Assembly (NCBI GenBank): GCA_946887295.1
Contig: CAMPKP010000049.1
Coordinates: forward strand, 1-21,746
From: an uncultured Gemmatimonadota bacterium
Lineage (GTDB): Bacteria > Gemmatimonadota > Gemmatimonadetes > Gemmatimonadales > GWC2-71-9
DNA length: 21,746 nucleotides
Direction: 5' to 3'
The notes beneath the pieces were generated by a model, which did not search any database, had not been told where the DNA came from, and was given only the letters and a program-made list of their open reading frames with translations. Made by a program: the position numbers and the translations under genes. The first letter of the stretch is position 1. Each line of letters opens with the position of its first letter. Shown in pieces: positions 15,195-21,746 of this stretch.

Positions 15195-16040
15195 TCAGGC
15201 CCAGTCGAACTCCTCACCCAGCCACTGGTACAGCTCCCGGTTGCAGGACTCGAACCGCCTGACCAGCGCCGCCCTCAGCTCCGGCGCGATCCCTCCCCGA
15301 TAGCCCCCTCGAAGGAACGGCTCGTACCGCTCCAGCCGGTGCGGGCGGAGTCCGAGGAACCGGTGCACTGCCGCGGTGACCGCGGCCGGCTCCCGGAACA
15401 GCCGCTCGCTCTGAAGGACCAGCATCTGCGACCTGGGGAATTCCTCGGCCCAGCGGCGGAGCTGCTCGACGTAGCGTCCCCGATGCAGGTACGAGTAGTG
15501 ACGGTGATGGTAGCTGTAGTAGCCCGGCTCGACGCGCAGCCGCTCCTCCTCTCCCGCCAGCCGCTCCGGCTCCTTCGCGATGGCCTCGGCGAAGGCGAGC
15601 GACTCCCGCCCGTCGCGCACGGCGTGCTGGTAGTGCGAGAAGGCGCGGTCCACCGGATTGCGGAGCAGCGCGATGAGCTTGACGTCCGGCAACAGCTCCA
15701 CGGCTCGCCCGGGGGCGAGCGGGTGCACGAGATAGTACGGCGAGGCGTCGAGCGTCAGCGCGCCGCGGCGCAGCCGATGGGCGAACGGGAAGCGGCCGCG
15801 ATACCACCGGGGGCCACGGGCATAGTGCACGTCGAAGTAGTGAATCTCCTTGCCCAGCGGAGCCAGGACATCCGGGTGCTGCACCAGATAGTTGAAGAGC
15901 GAAGTCGTGCCGCTCCGCTGCGCCCCGATGATGAGCGCCGAGGGCAGTCCCCTCAGCGGCGCGGTCCAAAGCCGATAGCCGGCCCGGGCCCGGCGCAGCG
16001 GCCGCTTCACCTGCTCCACGAGGCTGGTGATCTTCGTCAT
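15195..16040 (-). CDS. PAPS-dependent sulfotransferase family protein
   Basis: The 281-aa product has the sulfotransferase 5'-phosphosulfate loop ALIIGAQRSGTTSLFNYL (35-52), the KEIHYFD segment (64-70) with the family's usual catalytic-type lysine, and the 3'-phosphate-binding motif LRNPVDRAFSHY (126-137) with conserved Arg and Ser. It resembles the heparan-sulfate N-/O-sulfotransferase type found in bacteria, so it probably moves sulfate from PAPS to a carbohydrate or lipid. The acceptor is unknown. GAGGGCAG directly before ATG 16040 is a plausible ribosome site. It stands divergently 131 bases from the GH4-like gene, beside two carbohydrate operons, which makes a sugar or cyclitol acceptor plausible. 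Confidence 0.87.
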   Translation of the reverse strand: MTKITSLVEQVKRPLRRARAGYRLWTAPLRGLPSALIIGAQRSGTTSLFNYLVQHPDVLAPLGKEIHYFDVHYARGPRWYRGRFPFAHRLRRGALTLDASPYYLVHPLAPGRAVELLPDVKLIALLRNPVDRAFSHYQHAVRDGRESLAFAEAIAKEPERLAGEEERLRVEPGYYSYHHRHYSYLHRGRYVEQLRRWAEEFPRSQMLVLQSERLFREPAAVTAAVHRFLGLRPHRLERYEPFLRGGYRGGIAPELRAALVRRFESCNRELYQWLGEEFDWA

Positions 16041-16171
16041 CTGCCCTCATGTCGCTCGGGAGAGCCGGCGGGAGGCGCCGGGATCAGGACAATCTACCGC
16101 CCGGCTCGCGGTCCCGCCGTCCGTCACGCATCTTTGGTGCACTCCTCACGACCTCGGACTCCGTGGCGCAT

Positions 16172-17410
16172 ATGGGCAGGGTGGTGATCACCGTCATCGG
16201 CGGGGGCGCGTTTGCCCCGCGGCTCTGCGAGGCACTCGCCCGCAGCGTGGACCTGCCCGAGGTCGAGCTCCGGCTCTGGGCTCGCCGCACGGATCGCGTG
16301 CGGATCCTGGCGGAGCACGGCGCCCGGCGCCTCGCCGCTCTGCGGCCGGGCTGGACGCTCCAGGGTGCCGACTCGCTCGACGCGGCGCTGGCAGACTCGA
16401 CGATCGTGGTGCTGCTGGTCCGCGTGGGCGGGCTCGAGGCCCGGGCCTGGGACGAGACGTTCCCCCGCCGCTTCGGCCTGGCCGGTGACGAAGGGCTGGG
16501 AGCGGGCGGCATCGCCAACGCCTGGCGCACGCTGCCGGAGCTCCGGCGGATCGGCCAGGCCATACGATGCGCCGCCCCCGCGGCACGGGTGATCAACCTG
16601 ATGGCGCCTCTGGGCGTCACCACCCGGCTGCTGCTCGAGCAGGGACTGGACGCCGTCGGCCTTTGCGACCTGCCGCTCCTGACGATCGAGAGCTGGCTCG
16701 CCGCGACCGGCCATGCCCGGAGCGATGCGAGCTGGCGCTACGGCGGGCTCAATCACCTCGGCTGGTTCTGGAACGTACGCGCCGCTGGCGAGGACGTGCT
16801 GCGCCGGCTGGCCGCGTCATCGCCCGGCTCTCCTGGAGCCCAGCCGCTGGACCCGCCGACGCTCGAGCGCTTCCACGCCGCTCCGTTGCGGTATTTCTAC
16901 CAGGTCTTCGACACGGACGCCGGACGGAGACTCGGCCTCGAGCGTCCGCCGGATCGCGCTCAGCGCCTCGGCGAGCTGACCGAAACCCTGCTGCGACGCT
17001 TCTCGGAGTCGCCGGGTGCCCGTGTCACCGAGGAGGAAGCGCGGCCGACTCCCTGGCTGGATCGCGTCGTGGCGCCGGTGGTCTCCTCGCTCCTCGGCGG
17101 ACCCCCGCACGAGGGGTTCGTCAACCTGCGCAACGGCACCCTCCTGCCGGAGCTGCCCTCGGCGCTGGTGGTGGAGGTGGCGGCGACTTTCTCGCCCGGC
17201 GGTGCCCGGCCGGTTGCGCCCGGCCCCCTGCCGGACCCGGTCGCCGGGTTCCTGCGGGCGATGGCGCGGGCGGAGACCCTGACGTTCCAGGCCGCCGACC
17301 AACGGGATCGCGGCGCGCTGGCCGATGCGATCCGCGCGTTGCCGCTCGGGATCCCGGAAACCCACGTTCATGAGCTGGTCGCGCTGGCGCAACGCACGGA
17401 GGCAGCATGA
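16172..17410 (+). CDS. Glycoside hydrolase family 4-like NAD-dependent enzyme (6-phospho-beta-glucosidase-like)
   Basis: The 412-aa product starts with a Rossmann NAD motif (VITVIGGGAFAPRL) and follows the GH4 order: LLVRVGG (81-87), DEGLGAGGIANAWRTLP (106-122), VINLMAPLGV (140-149), GLCDLP (163-168), GLNHLGWF (192-199) and GFVNLRNGTLLPELPSALVVEV (315-336). GH4 enzymes oxidise C3 of a sugar with NAD, eliminate the glycosidic bond and re-reduce. C165 and H195 match the metal ligands. It differs from typical members: the NP of the INxxNP motif is AP (145-146), the CN of CNxP is CD, and QET is DEG. The start at ATG 16172 excludes a 41-codon upstream extension lacking any motif. The stop overlaps the next start (ATGA). 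Confidence 0.8.
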   Translation: MGRVVITVIGGGAFAPRLCEALARSVDLPEVELRLWARRTDRVRILAEHGARRLAALRPGWTLQGADSLDAALADSTIVVLLVRVGGLEARAWDETFPRRFGLAGDEGLGAGGIANAWRTLPELRRIGQAIRCAAPAARVINLMAPLGVTTRLLLEQGLDAVGLCDLPLLTIESWLAATGHARSDASWRYGGLNHLGWFWNVRAAGEDVLRRLAASSPGSPGAQPLDPPTLERFHAAPLRYFYQVFDTDAGRRLGLERPPDRAQRLGELTETLLRRFSESPGARVTEEEARPTPWLDRVVAPVVSSLLGGPPHEGFVNLRNGTLLPELPSALVVEVAATFSPGGARPVAPGPLPDPVAGFLRAMARAETLTFQAADQRDRGALADAIRALPLGIPETHVHELVALAQRTEAA

Positions 17411-18363
17411 GGCTGGGGCTGTGTGCGCAGGTCCTCTATCATCAGCCGTTCGACCAGGCGCTGGCGACCGCGGCCGCCCTGGGCTTCGAAGCCATCGAGC
17501 TGCCGGTCGACTCGAGAAATCCCTTCGTCGATCTCGAGAAGGCGCTCGCCGGGGACTGGCGCCGCATCGCGAAGGCGGTGCGTGACGCCGGTCTCACGAT
17601 CTCCGCCCTCTCCAATCATCAGGAAGGCCAGCTCCTGCTGGGGCCTCACGGCGTCGATACCGACGCCATTCATCCTGGTGACGCGGACGAGAAGATTTGC
17701 TACGCCACGCACCGCCTGGAGCAGACCGCCGCGCTCGCAGAGCGACTCGAGGTCGGTGTGATCTGCGGGTTCACCGGCTGCGAGGATTCCTCGCGCTGGT
17801 TTCCCTGGCCGCTGGAGGATGGCTACGAGCGCATGGGAGAGGCGTTCCGGGGCCGCCTGGTGCCGCTGCTCGACACCTTCGCGCGGCACGGGGTCCGATT
17901 CGGGTACGAGTGCCATCCAAGGCAGTTCGCCTATAACCTGGAGACCGCCCGACTGGCGCTGGAGCTGGTGGAGGGCCACCCGTCACTGGGATTCAACTTC
18001 GATCCCGGAAATCTGATGCTGGCCGGGATGAGCCCGATCGCGTTCGTCGCCGAGCTGGGCGACCGGATCCTGCACGTCCACGCCAAGGACGCGGAGCTCG
18101 TCGCGCATCAGGCGGATCGCTCGGGCTTGCTGGCTCACGGCCGGTGGGACCGGCGCGACCGGGGGTTCCGCTTCCGGATTCCCGGCTGGGGCGACCTCGA
18201 CTGGAAGCAGCTGATCTCCGAGCTTCGCCTGGCGGGCTACGATGGGGTGCTCGCGGTGGAGCACGAGGATCCGGTCATCGGACGGGTGGAGGGCCTTCGG
18301 AAGGCGTACGAGCACCTCTCGCCGCTGCTGCTCCGGGAGCCTCCGGCGGCGCCGTGGTGGTAG
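17407..18363 (+). CDS. Sugar phosphate isomerase/epimerase-type TIM barrel (AP endonuclease family 2 fold)
   Basis: The 318-aa product has the xylose-isomerase-like TIM-barrel layout with metal ligands in place: E168 in YECHP, D199 in FNFDPGN, H225 in HVHAKD and E285 in AVEHEDP. Its opening (LGLCAQVLYHQPFDQALATAA and LGFEAIELP) is typical of the IolE/YcjR-like group. Members epimerise or isomerise sugars or inositols, and YcjR acts on 3-keto sugars. The ATG overlaps the GH4-like stop by 4 bases, so the two products probably act in one pathway. Its last 29 codons overlap, on the other strand, the end of the ROK kinase gene. Substrate is unknown. Confidence 0.85.
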   Translation: MRLGLCAQVLYHQPFDQALATAAALGFEAIELPVDSRNPFVDLEKALAGDWRRIAKAVRDAGLTISALSNHQEGQLLLGPHGVDTDAIHPGDADEKICYATHRLEQTAALAERLEVGVICGFTGCEDSSRWFPWPLEDGYERMGEAFRGRLVPLLDTFARHGVRFGYECHPRQFAYNLETARLALELVEGHPSLGFNFDPGNLMLAGMSPIAFVAELGDRILHVHAKDAELVAHQADRSGLLAHGRWDRRDRGFRFRIPGWGDLDWKQLISELRLAGYDGVLAVEHEDPVIGRVEGLRKAYEHLSPLLLREPPAAPWW

Positions 18364-19189
18364 CCTCGATCGCCAGCAGCGCCGCTCCGACCGCACCTGC
18401 CTCGTAACCCGCACGCGCCGCCTCGATGCGGCACGCCCCCGCCTCGGGGAACGCCTCCGCCCGCGCGGTCGAAGCCACGGCGTCGAGCCAGCGGGAGCCC
18501 AGCCGAGACACGCCGCCACCCAGCACGACGAGCGCGGGGTTCAACAGGTTGAGCGCGTTGGCCAGCCCGATCCCCAGCGCCGTCGCGGCCTGGTGCAGGA
18601 CCTCGTCCTCGGAGCCATCGAGGCGCTCCATCGCCGCTCCCGACGCCGCCGTGTTGAGGCAACCGCGCCGGCCGCACCAGCAGAGCGGCCCGTGCCGGTC
18701 GATCGTCATGTTGCCGATCTCGCCCGCCACGCCGGTGTGGCCGCGCCAGAGGCGGTCGTCGAGGACGAGCGCACCCCCGATGCCGGTTCCGACCGAGACG
18801 AACAGCATGCTCCCGGGCGGCGCGTCCTGCCGGCATGCGAGCTCCGCCACGGCCGCGGCGTTCACGTCGTTGTCCACCACGCATCGCACACCCAGCTCAT
18901 GGGCGAGCTGATCCGCCAGCGGCACGTCTCGCCAGCCGTCGAGCATGATGCTCGAGCGCGCGACCCCGCGGGGGAAATCCACCAGGCCCGGGAAGCCCAG
19001 CCCGGCCACGTCGAACGGCCCGGCGATCGCCCGCATCTCCTCCGCGATCCCGGCGACCAGCCGGAGCGCCTCCGCCGGGCCGGTGGCCCGCCCGGTGGGC
19101 CGGACCGCGCGCCCGAGGATCGCCCCGTGATCGCCGATGACGCACGCTAGGAGCTTGCTGCCGCCGAGATCGAGTCCGAGTGCCCGCAT
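18275..19189 (-). CDS. ROK-family sugar (or cyclitol) kinase
   Basis: The 304-aa product is a ROK kinase without the N-terminal DNA-binding domain: ATP loop LGLDLGGSK (4-12), FPGLVDFPRG (66-75), catalytic aspartate D108 in DNDVNAAAVAE, phosphate motif VGTGIGGALVLD (133-144), zinc cysteines C170, C172 and C177 in CWCGRRGC, and C-terminal GAVGAALLA. Two usual sugar-binding/zinc positions differ: GExGH is GEIGN (N160) and GCLE is GCLN (N179), suggesting a substrate other than glucose. Residues 275-304 are a Pro/Ala-rich tail encoded in an 89-base antisense overlap with the isomerase gene. The start has GGGGGAG (19195-19201) five bases upstream and lies 43 bases inside the preceding fusion gene. 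Confidence 0.88.
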   Translation of the reverse strand: MRALGLDLGGSKLLACVIGDHGAILGRAVRPTGRATGPAEALRLVAGIAEEMRAIAGPFDVAGLGFPGLVDFPRGVARSSIMLDGWRDVPLADQLAHELGVRCVVDNDVNAAAVAELACRQDAPPGSMLFVSVGTGIGGALVLDDRLWRGHTGVAGEIGNMTIDRHGPLCWCGRRGCLNTAASGAAMERLDGSEDEVLHQAATALGIGLANALNLLNPALVVLGGGVSRLGSRWLDAVASTARAEAFPEAGACRIEAARAGYEAGAVGAALLAIEATTTAPPEAPGAAAARGARTPSEGPPPVR

Positions 19190-21366
19190 ACGTTCTCCCC
19201 CACGCTCTTGCCCAGGACCGGATGGGCGGCGATGTCCTCCAATGCCCGAGCGATCTCGGCATCGGAGACCTCGGCGACGATCTCCACCGCCCCGATCTCG
19301 CGGGGCAGCACGAAGTTCAGGTTGCGCCCCCTGACGAGCCTGATCTCCTCGAGCCGGCCGCAGGCGCCCATCAGGTCCGAGCGCGGAACCCGCGGCGGAA
19401 GTCCGTAGGCGTCCAGGGCGCCGAAGATCCGATCGACCGTGTTGCGAGAGCAGAGCCCCCGGCGCCGGGCTACCGCGGCCGCCACGGCGAGGCCGAAACC
19501 CACCGCCTCGCCGTGGAGCAGCCGGTCGTAGCCGGTCTGCACCTCGAGCGCGTGGCCGAAGGTGTGCCCGAGATTGAGCACCCGGCGCAGGTTGCGCTCG
19601 TACGGGTCGGGCGCGAGCATCGCGATCTTCAGCTCGCTCGCACGCCCGACCACCTCGGTCAGCACGCCCGCGTCCTTCTCGCCGACGATGGCCGCGCTCC
19701 GGGTCTCCAGCAGCTCGAACAGCTCCGGATCTCCGATGATCGCGACCTTGAGCGCCTCGGCCACGCCGGCCGAGAGCTCCCGGACCGGGAGCGTCGCCAG
19801 AGCGGCCGGGTCGCAGAAGACCGCCCTCGGGTGGGCGAACGCGCCGACGAAGTTCTTGGCCCACGGCATGTTCACCGCCACCTTCCCGCCGATAGCGGCG
19901 TCGAGCTGGGCCAGGAGCGTAGTGGGGACGTTGACGTACGCGACGCCCCGCATGTACGTCGCGGCCAGGAAGCCGCCGACGTCGCTCAGGATCCCGCCGC
20001 CCAGATTGACGAGCAGGGCCCGGCGGTCGAAGTGCAGCCGGTGGAGCTGCTCGATCAGCTCGAGATATTTCTCCGGCGACTTGGCGCGCTCGCCCTCCGG
20101 AAGGAGAGCCACGTCGGCCTCCACGCCCAGGGCGCGCAAAGCGTCCACCAGGCGGGAGCCGTAGAGACCGAGCACTGTCGGGTCGGTGAGCACGACGATG
20201 CGAGCCGACGGGTAGAGTCCTTGCAGGCGCGCGGGCAGTCGCTCGAGCAGGCCGGCCTCGATCTCCACCTCGTAGCGGTGGGCGCTGTCCGCTTCCACCG
20301 TGGCCCACACCCGGGAGCGCCGCGGGGAGCCGTTGGTCCGCTGCGCCGCTTCGGCGACGGTAACGCCATAATATCGCAGCAGGTCGGCGAGGCTCCGATC
20401 GAGCGGATGGGCCGGGGCGAACCCGAGCCCCCGCAGCCGCGTGATGTCCGCGACGTAGCGCGGAATGTCCGCGGGGCGCGCGGCCTTCATCTCGATCTCC
20501 ACCCGCTCCCGGAGCCCGGCCTGCCGGAAGATCGAATCGAACACCTGCTCCACCGGCGATTCGATCCCGCTCGCCAGGTTGTAGACCTGTCCCGGCACGC
20601 CCTTCGCCGCCACCAGCTCCAGCGCACTCGCGGCGTCCCTGACATCGAGAAAATCCCGTGTGGTGGTGAGCGGCTCGACCTCCACCAGCGGAGGCAGCAG
20701 CCCGGCGGCGATCGCGGCCGCCTGACTGGAGAGCCGGCCGCACACGTGACGCTCCTCCTGGCCGGGTCCGACCAGGTTGAAGATCCTGGCCCAGAGAGCG
20801 GGCAGGTCGTAGCGCCGGACCAGGATGCGCGATGCATTCTCGGCCGCCAGCTTGCTCACCCCGTACAGGTCGATGGGTGCGCAGGGAGTGCCCTCGTGGA
20901 TCGGCAGGCGATCCGTCTCGACCGCGCCATAGAGGAACCCGGTGGAGCCCAGGATCAGGGTCGGCGGCTCGATGCCGGCCTCGCGGATCGCCTCGACGAG
21001 AGAGATGATCCCTTCGACGTTGGTGCGGAACAGGTGGTCCGGCGGAGCGTCGCGCAGCCCGGATGCGAGGTGGAATATCCGGTGCGGCCTGAAGTCCGTC
21101 AGCAGGCCGGTCAGCTCCGGCTGTCGCGTCAGGTCCAGCGAGACGTAGTGGTAGTGCGGTGACTGGAATGCGTCGCGCAGCTCATCGGGCAGCGGCGCCT
21201 TGAGCCGGGACGCACCCCACTGCAGGGAGTGGGTGAACGAGTCCTCCAGCCGCGGCGAGCGGCCGAGTCCCAGCACCTCGCTCGAGGGATCGGCCCGGAG
21301 CAGGTGCGCGACCAGGTACCGTCCGAGGAAGCCTTGCGCCCCGGTCACCAGGATTCGTGCGCTCAT
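19147..21366 (-). CDS. Fused NDP-sugar epimerase/dehydratase (extended SDR) and 3-dehydroquinate-synthase-like sugar phosphate cyclase
   Basis: One uninterrupted 739-aa frame holds two enzymes. Residues 1-335 are an extended SDR: NAD motif TGAQGFLG (8-15), active-site YGVSK (168-172), GSTGFLYG (140-147), resembling GDP-mannose-4,6-dehydratase or GalE-like proteins. Residues about 353-715 are a complete DHQS-like cyclase: GGGILSD, YMRG (R473), D489 and K495 in DAAIGGK, K504/N505, E537/K540 in AEALK, K580, R594, N598, H601 and H605 in LNLGHTFGH, H618; zinc ligands E537, H601 and H618 are all present. The substrate motif DKK near the end is IRL (675-677). The family cyclises sugar phosphates (DHQ, valiolones, scyllo-inosose). 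The start overlaps the upstream epimerase stop by 4 bases (ATGA); no ribosome site precedes the second domain. Confidence 0.87.
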   Translation of the reverse strand: MSARILVTGAQGFLGRYLVAHLLRADPSSEVLGLGRSPRLEDSFTHSLQWGASRLKAPLPDELRDAFQSPHYHYVSLDLTRQPELTGLLTDFRPHRIFHLASGLRDAPPDHLFRTNVEGIISLVEAIREAGIEPPTLILGSTGFLYGAVETDRLPIHEGTPCAPIDLYGVSKLAAENASRILVRRYDLPALWARIFNLVGPGQEERHVCGRLSSQAAAIAAGLLPPLVEVEPLTTTRDFLDVRDAASALELVAAKGVPGQVYNLASGIESPVEQVFDSIFRQAGLRERVEIEMKAARPADIPRYVADITRLRGLGFAPAHPLDRSLADLLRYYGVTVAEAAQRTNGSPRRSRVWATVEADSAHRYEVEIEAGLLERLPARLQGLYPSARIVVLTDPTVLGLYGSRLVDALRALGVEADVALLPEGERAKSPEKYLELIEQLHRLHFDRRALLVNLGGGILSDVGGFLAATYMRGVAYVNVPTTLLAQLDAAIGGKVAVNMPWAKNFVGAFAHPRAVFCDPAALATLPVRELSAGVAEALKVAIIGDPELFELLETRSAAIVGEKDAGVLTEVVGRASELKIAMLAPDPYERNLRRVLNLGHTFGHALEVQTGYDRLLHGEAVGFGLAVAAAVARRRGLCSRNTVDRIFGALDAYGLPPRVPRSDLMGACGRLEEIRLVRGRNLNFVLPREIGAVEIVAEVSDAEIARALEDIAAHPVLGKSVGENVCGHSDSISAAASS
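19195..19201 (-). promoter_or_regulatory. Ribosome binding site of the ROK kinase inside the fusion gene
   Basis: GGGGGAG on the minus strand lies 5 bases before ATG 19189, inside the last codons of the epimerase-cyclase gene. It decides the ROK start and shows that the 43-base overlap is real. Confidence 0.65.
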
Positions 21367-21746
21367 GCGTGGGTCCTCATCCATGAGAGAGTCCGGCACA
21401 CTCCGTCTTCCAGCAGGACCGCTGGAGTCCATCCCAGCACGGTTTCCGCGCGGCTGCGGTCGGCCACCAGGCGGGTGATGTCGGTCCCGGCAGGCCGGCC
21501 GCGGGACGGTTCCGCCCGGATCGGCACCTCTCGGCCGACCAGGCGCAGCGCCAGCGCGGCCAGGTCGCCGACCGAGGTGCCGGTACCGGAGCCGAGGTTG
21601 AACGTGGTCTCCGTGAGGCCGCGCGCGCACGCGGCAGCGAGCACGCCCTCGACCACGTCGCTCACGAAGCAGTAGTCCCTCACCGGGTCCAGGTCGGCGA
21701 GCACGACTTCGTCCGCCTCCATCGCCTGCCTCAGGATGGTCGCCAT
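21363..21746 (-). CDS. NAD-dependent NDP-sugar epimerase/dehydratase, C-terminal part (cut by the window edge)
   Basis: The visible 127 residues are the C-terminal third of an extended SDR: DPVRDYCFVSDVVEGVLAA is the RDFxYVxDVVxA motif of GDP-mannose 4,6-dehydratase and UDP-glucose 4-epimerase relatives, then TTFNLGSGTGTSVGDLA and SRAETVLGWTPAVLLEDGV, the usual substrate-binding segments. The NAD loop and YxxxK lie outside the window; the Met codon at the edge is probably internal. Its stop overlaps the fusion gene's start (ATGA), so both epimerase-type proteins are made from one operon. Exact reaction and nucleotide cannot be told. Confidence 0.85.
   Translation of the reverse strand: MATILRQAMEADEVVLADLDPVRDYCFVSDVVEGVLAAACARGLTETTFNLGSGTGTSVGDLAALALRLVGREVPIRAEPSRGRPAGTDITRLVADRSRAETVLGWTPAVLLEDGVCRTLSWMRTHA

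Noticed and set aside
20300..20312. Separate start for the cyclase domain at the GTG for V353
   Set aside because: No Shine-Dalgarno sequence upstream and no stop ends the first domain, so a fusion is the simpler reading.
19180..21162. 660-codon plus-strand frame opposite the fusion gene
   Set aside because: It is a shadow of the epimerase-cyclase frame, whose motifs are unmistakable.

Overview
The window is a GC-rich (roughly two-thirds G+C) chromosomal segment of a diderm bacterium. A Pal-type OmpA lipoprotein, an AsmA-family protein, a TonB-type protein and several lipobox lipoproteins all imply an outer membrane. The gene mix (LVIVD-repeat lipoprotein next to a DUF305 lipoprotein, PhnB-like and VOC proteins, a TonB-C protein) recalls soil Gemmatimonadota. 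That placement is an inference from gene content, not from a marker gene. I saw no rRNA, tRNA, insertion sequence or CRISPR array.

Left part (1-6.1 kb): a secreted streptogramin-lyase-like beta-propeller, a PhnB-like protein closed by a good intrinsic terminator, then an amino-acid permease whose stop overlaps the start of a dimethylargininase (probable uptake-and-degradation pair). A pal-like lipoprotein gene (minus) and a PP2C phosphatase gene (plus) diverge from a 364-base spacer.

Middle (6.1-12.9 kb): five minus-strand genes in tight order form a probable operon: DUF305 lipoprotein, LVIVD lipoprotein, AsmA-like protein, 5'-3' exonuclease (ATGA overlap with asmA) and a VOC protein. Its upstream region (12898-13179), shared with a divergent plus-strand metalloprotease lipoprotein, holds a palindrome, a 23-bp tandem repeat, a 9-bp direct repeat and a second palindrome.

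Right part (14.4-21.7 kb): a TonB-C protein, a sulfotransferase, and two converging carbohydrate operons. The plus-strand operon has a GH4-like NAD-dependent enzyme and a sugar-isomerase-type TIM barrel joined by an ATGA overlap. The minus-strand operon has the tail of an NDP-sugar epimerase, then one 739-residue protein that fuses an extended-SDR NDP-sugar epimerase/dehydratase to a complete 3-dehydroquinate-synthase-like sugar phosphate cyclase, then a ROK kinase. The cyclase keeps the catalytic and zinc residues of DHQ synthase but has lost the DKK motif, and the ROK kinase has two changes in its usual sugar/zinc-binding motifs. Together these suggest a cyclitol or pseudosugar pathway of unknown product, the most interesting content of the window.
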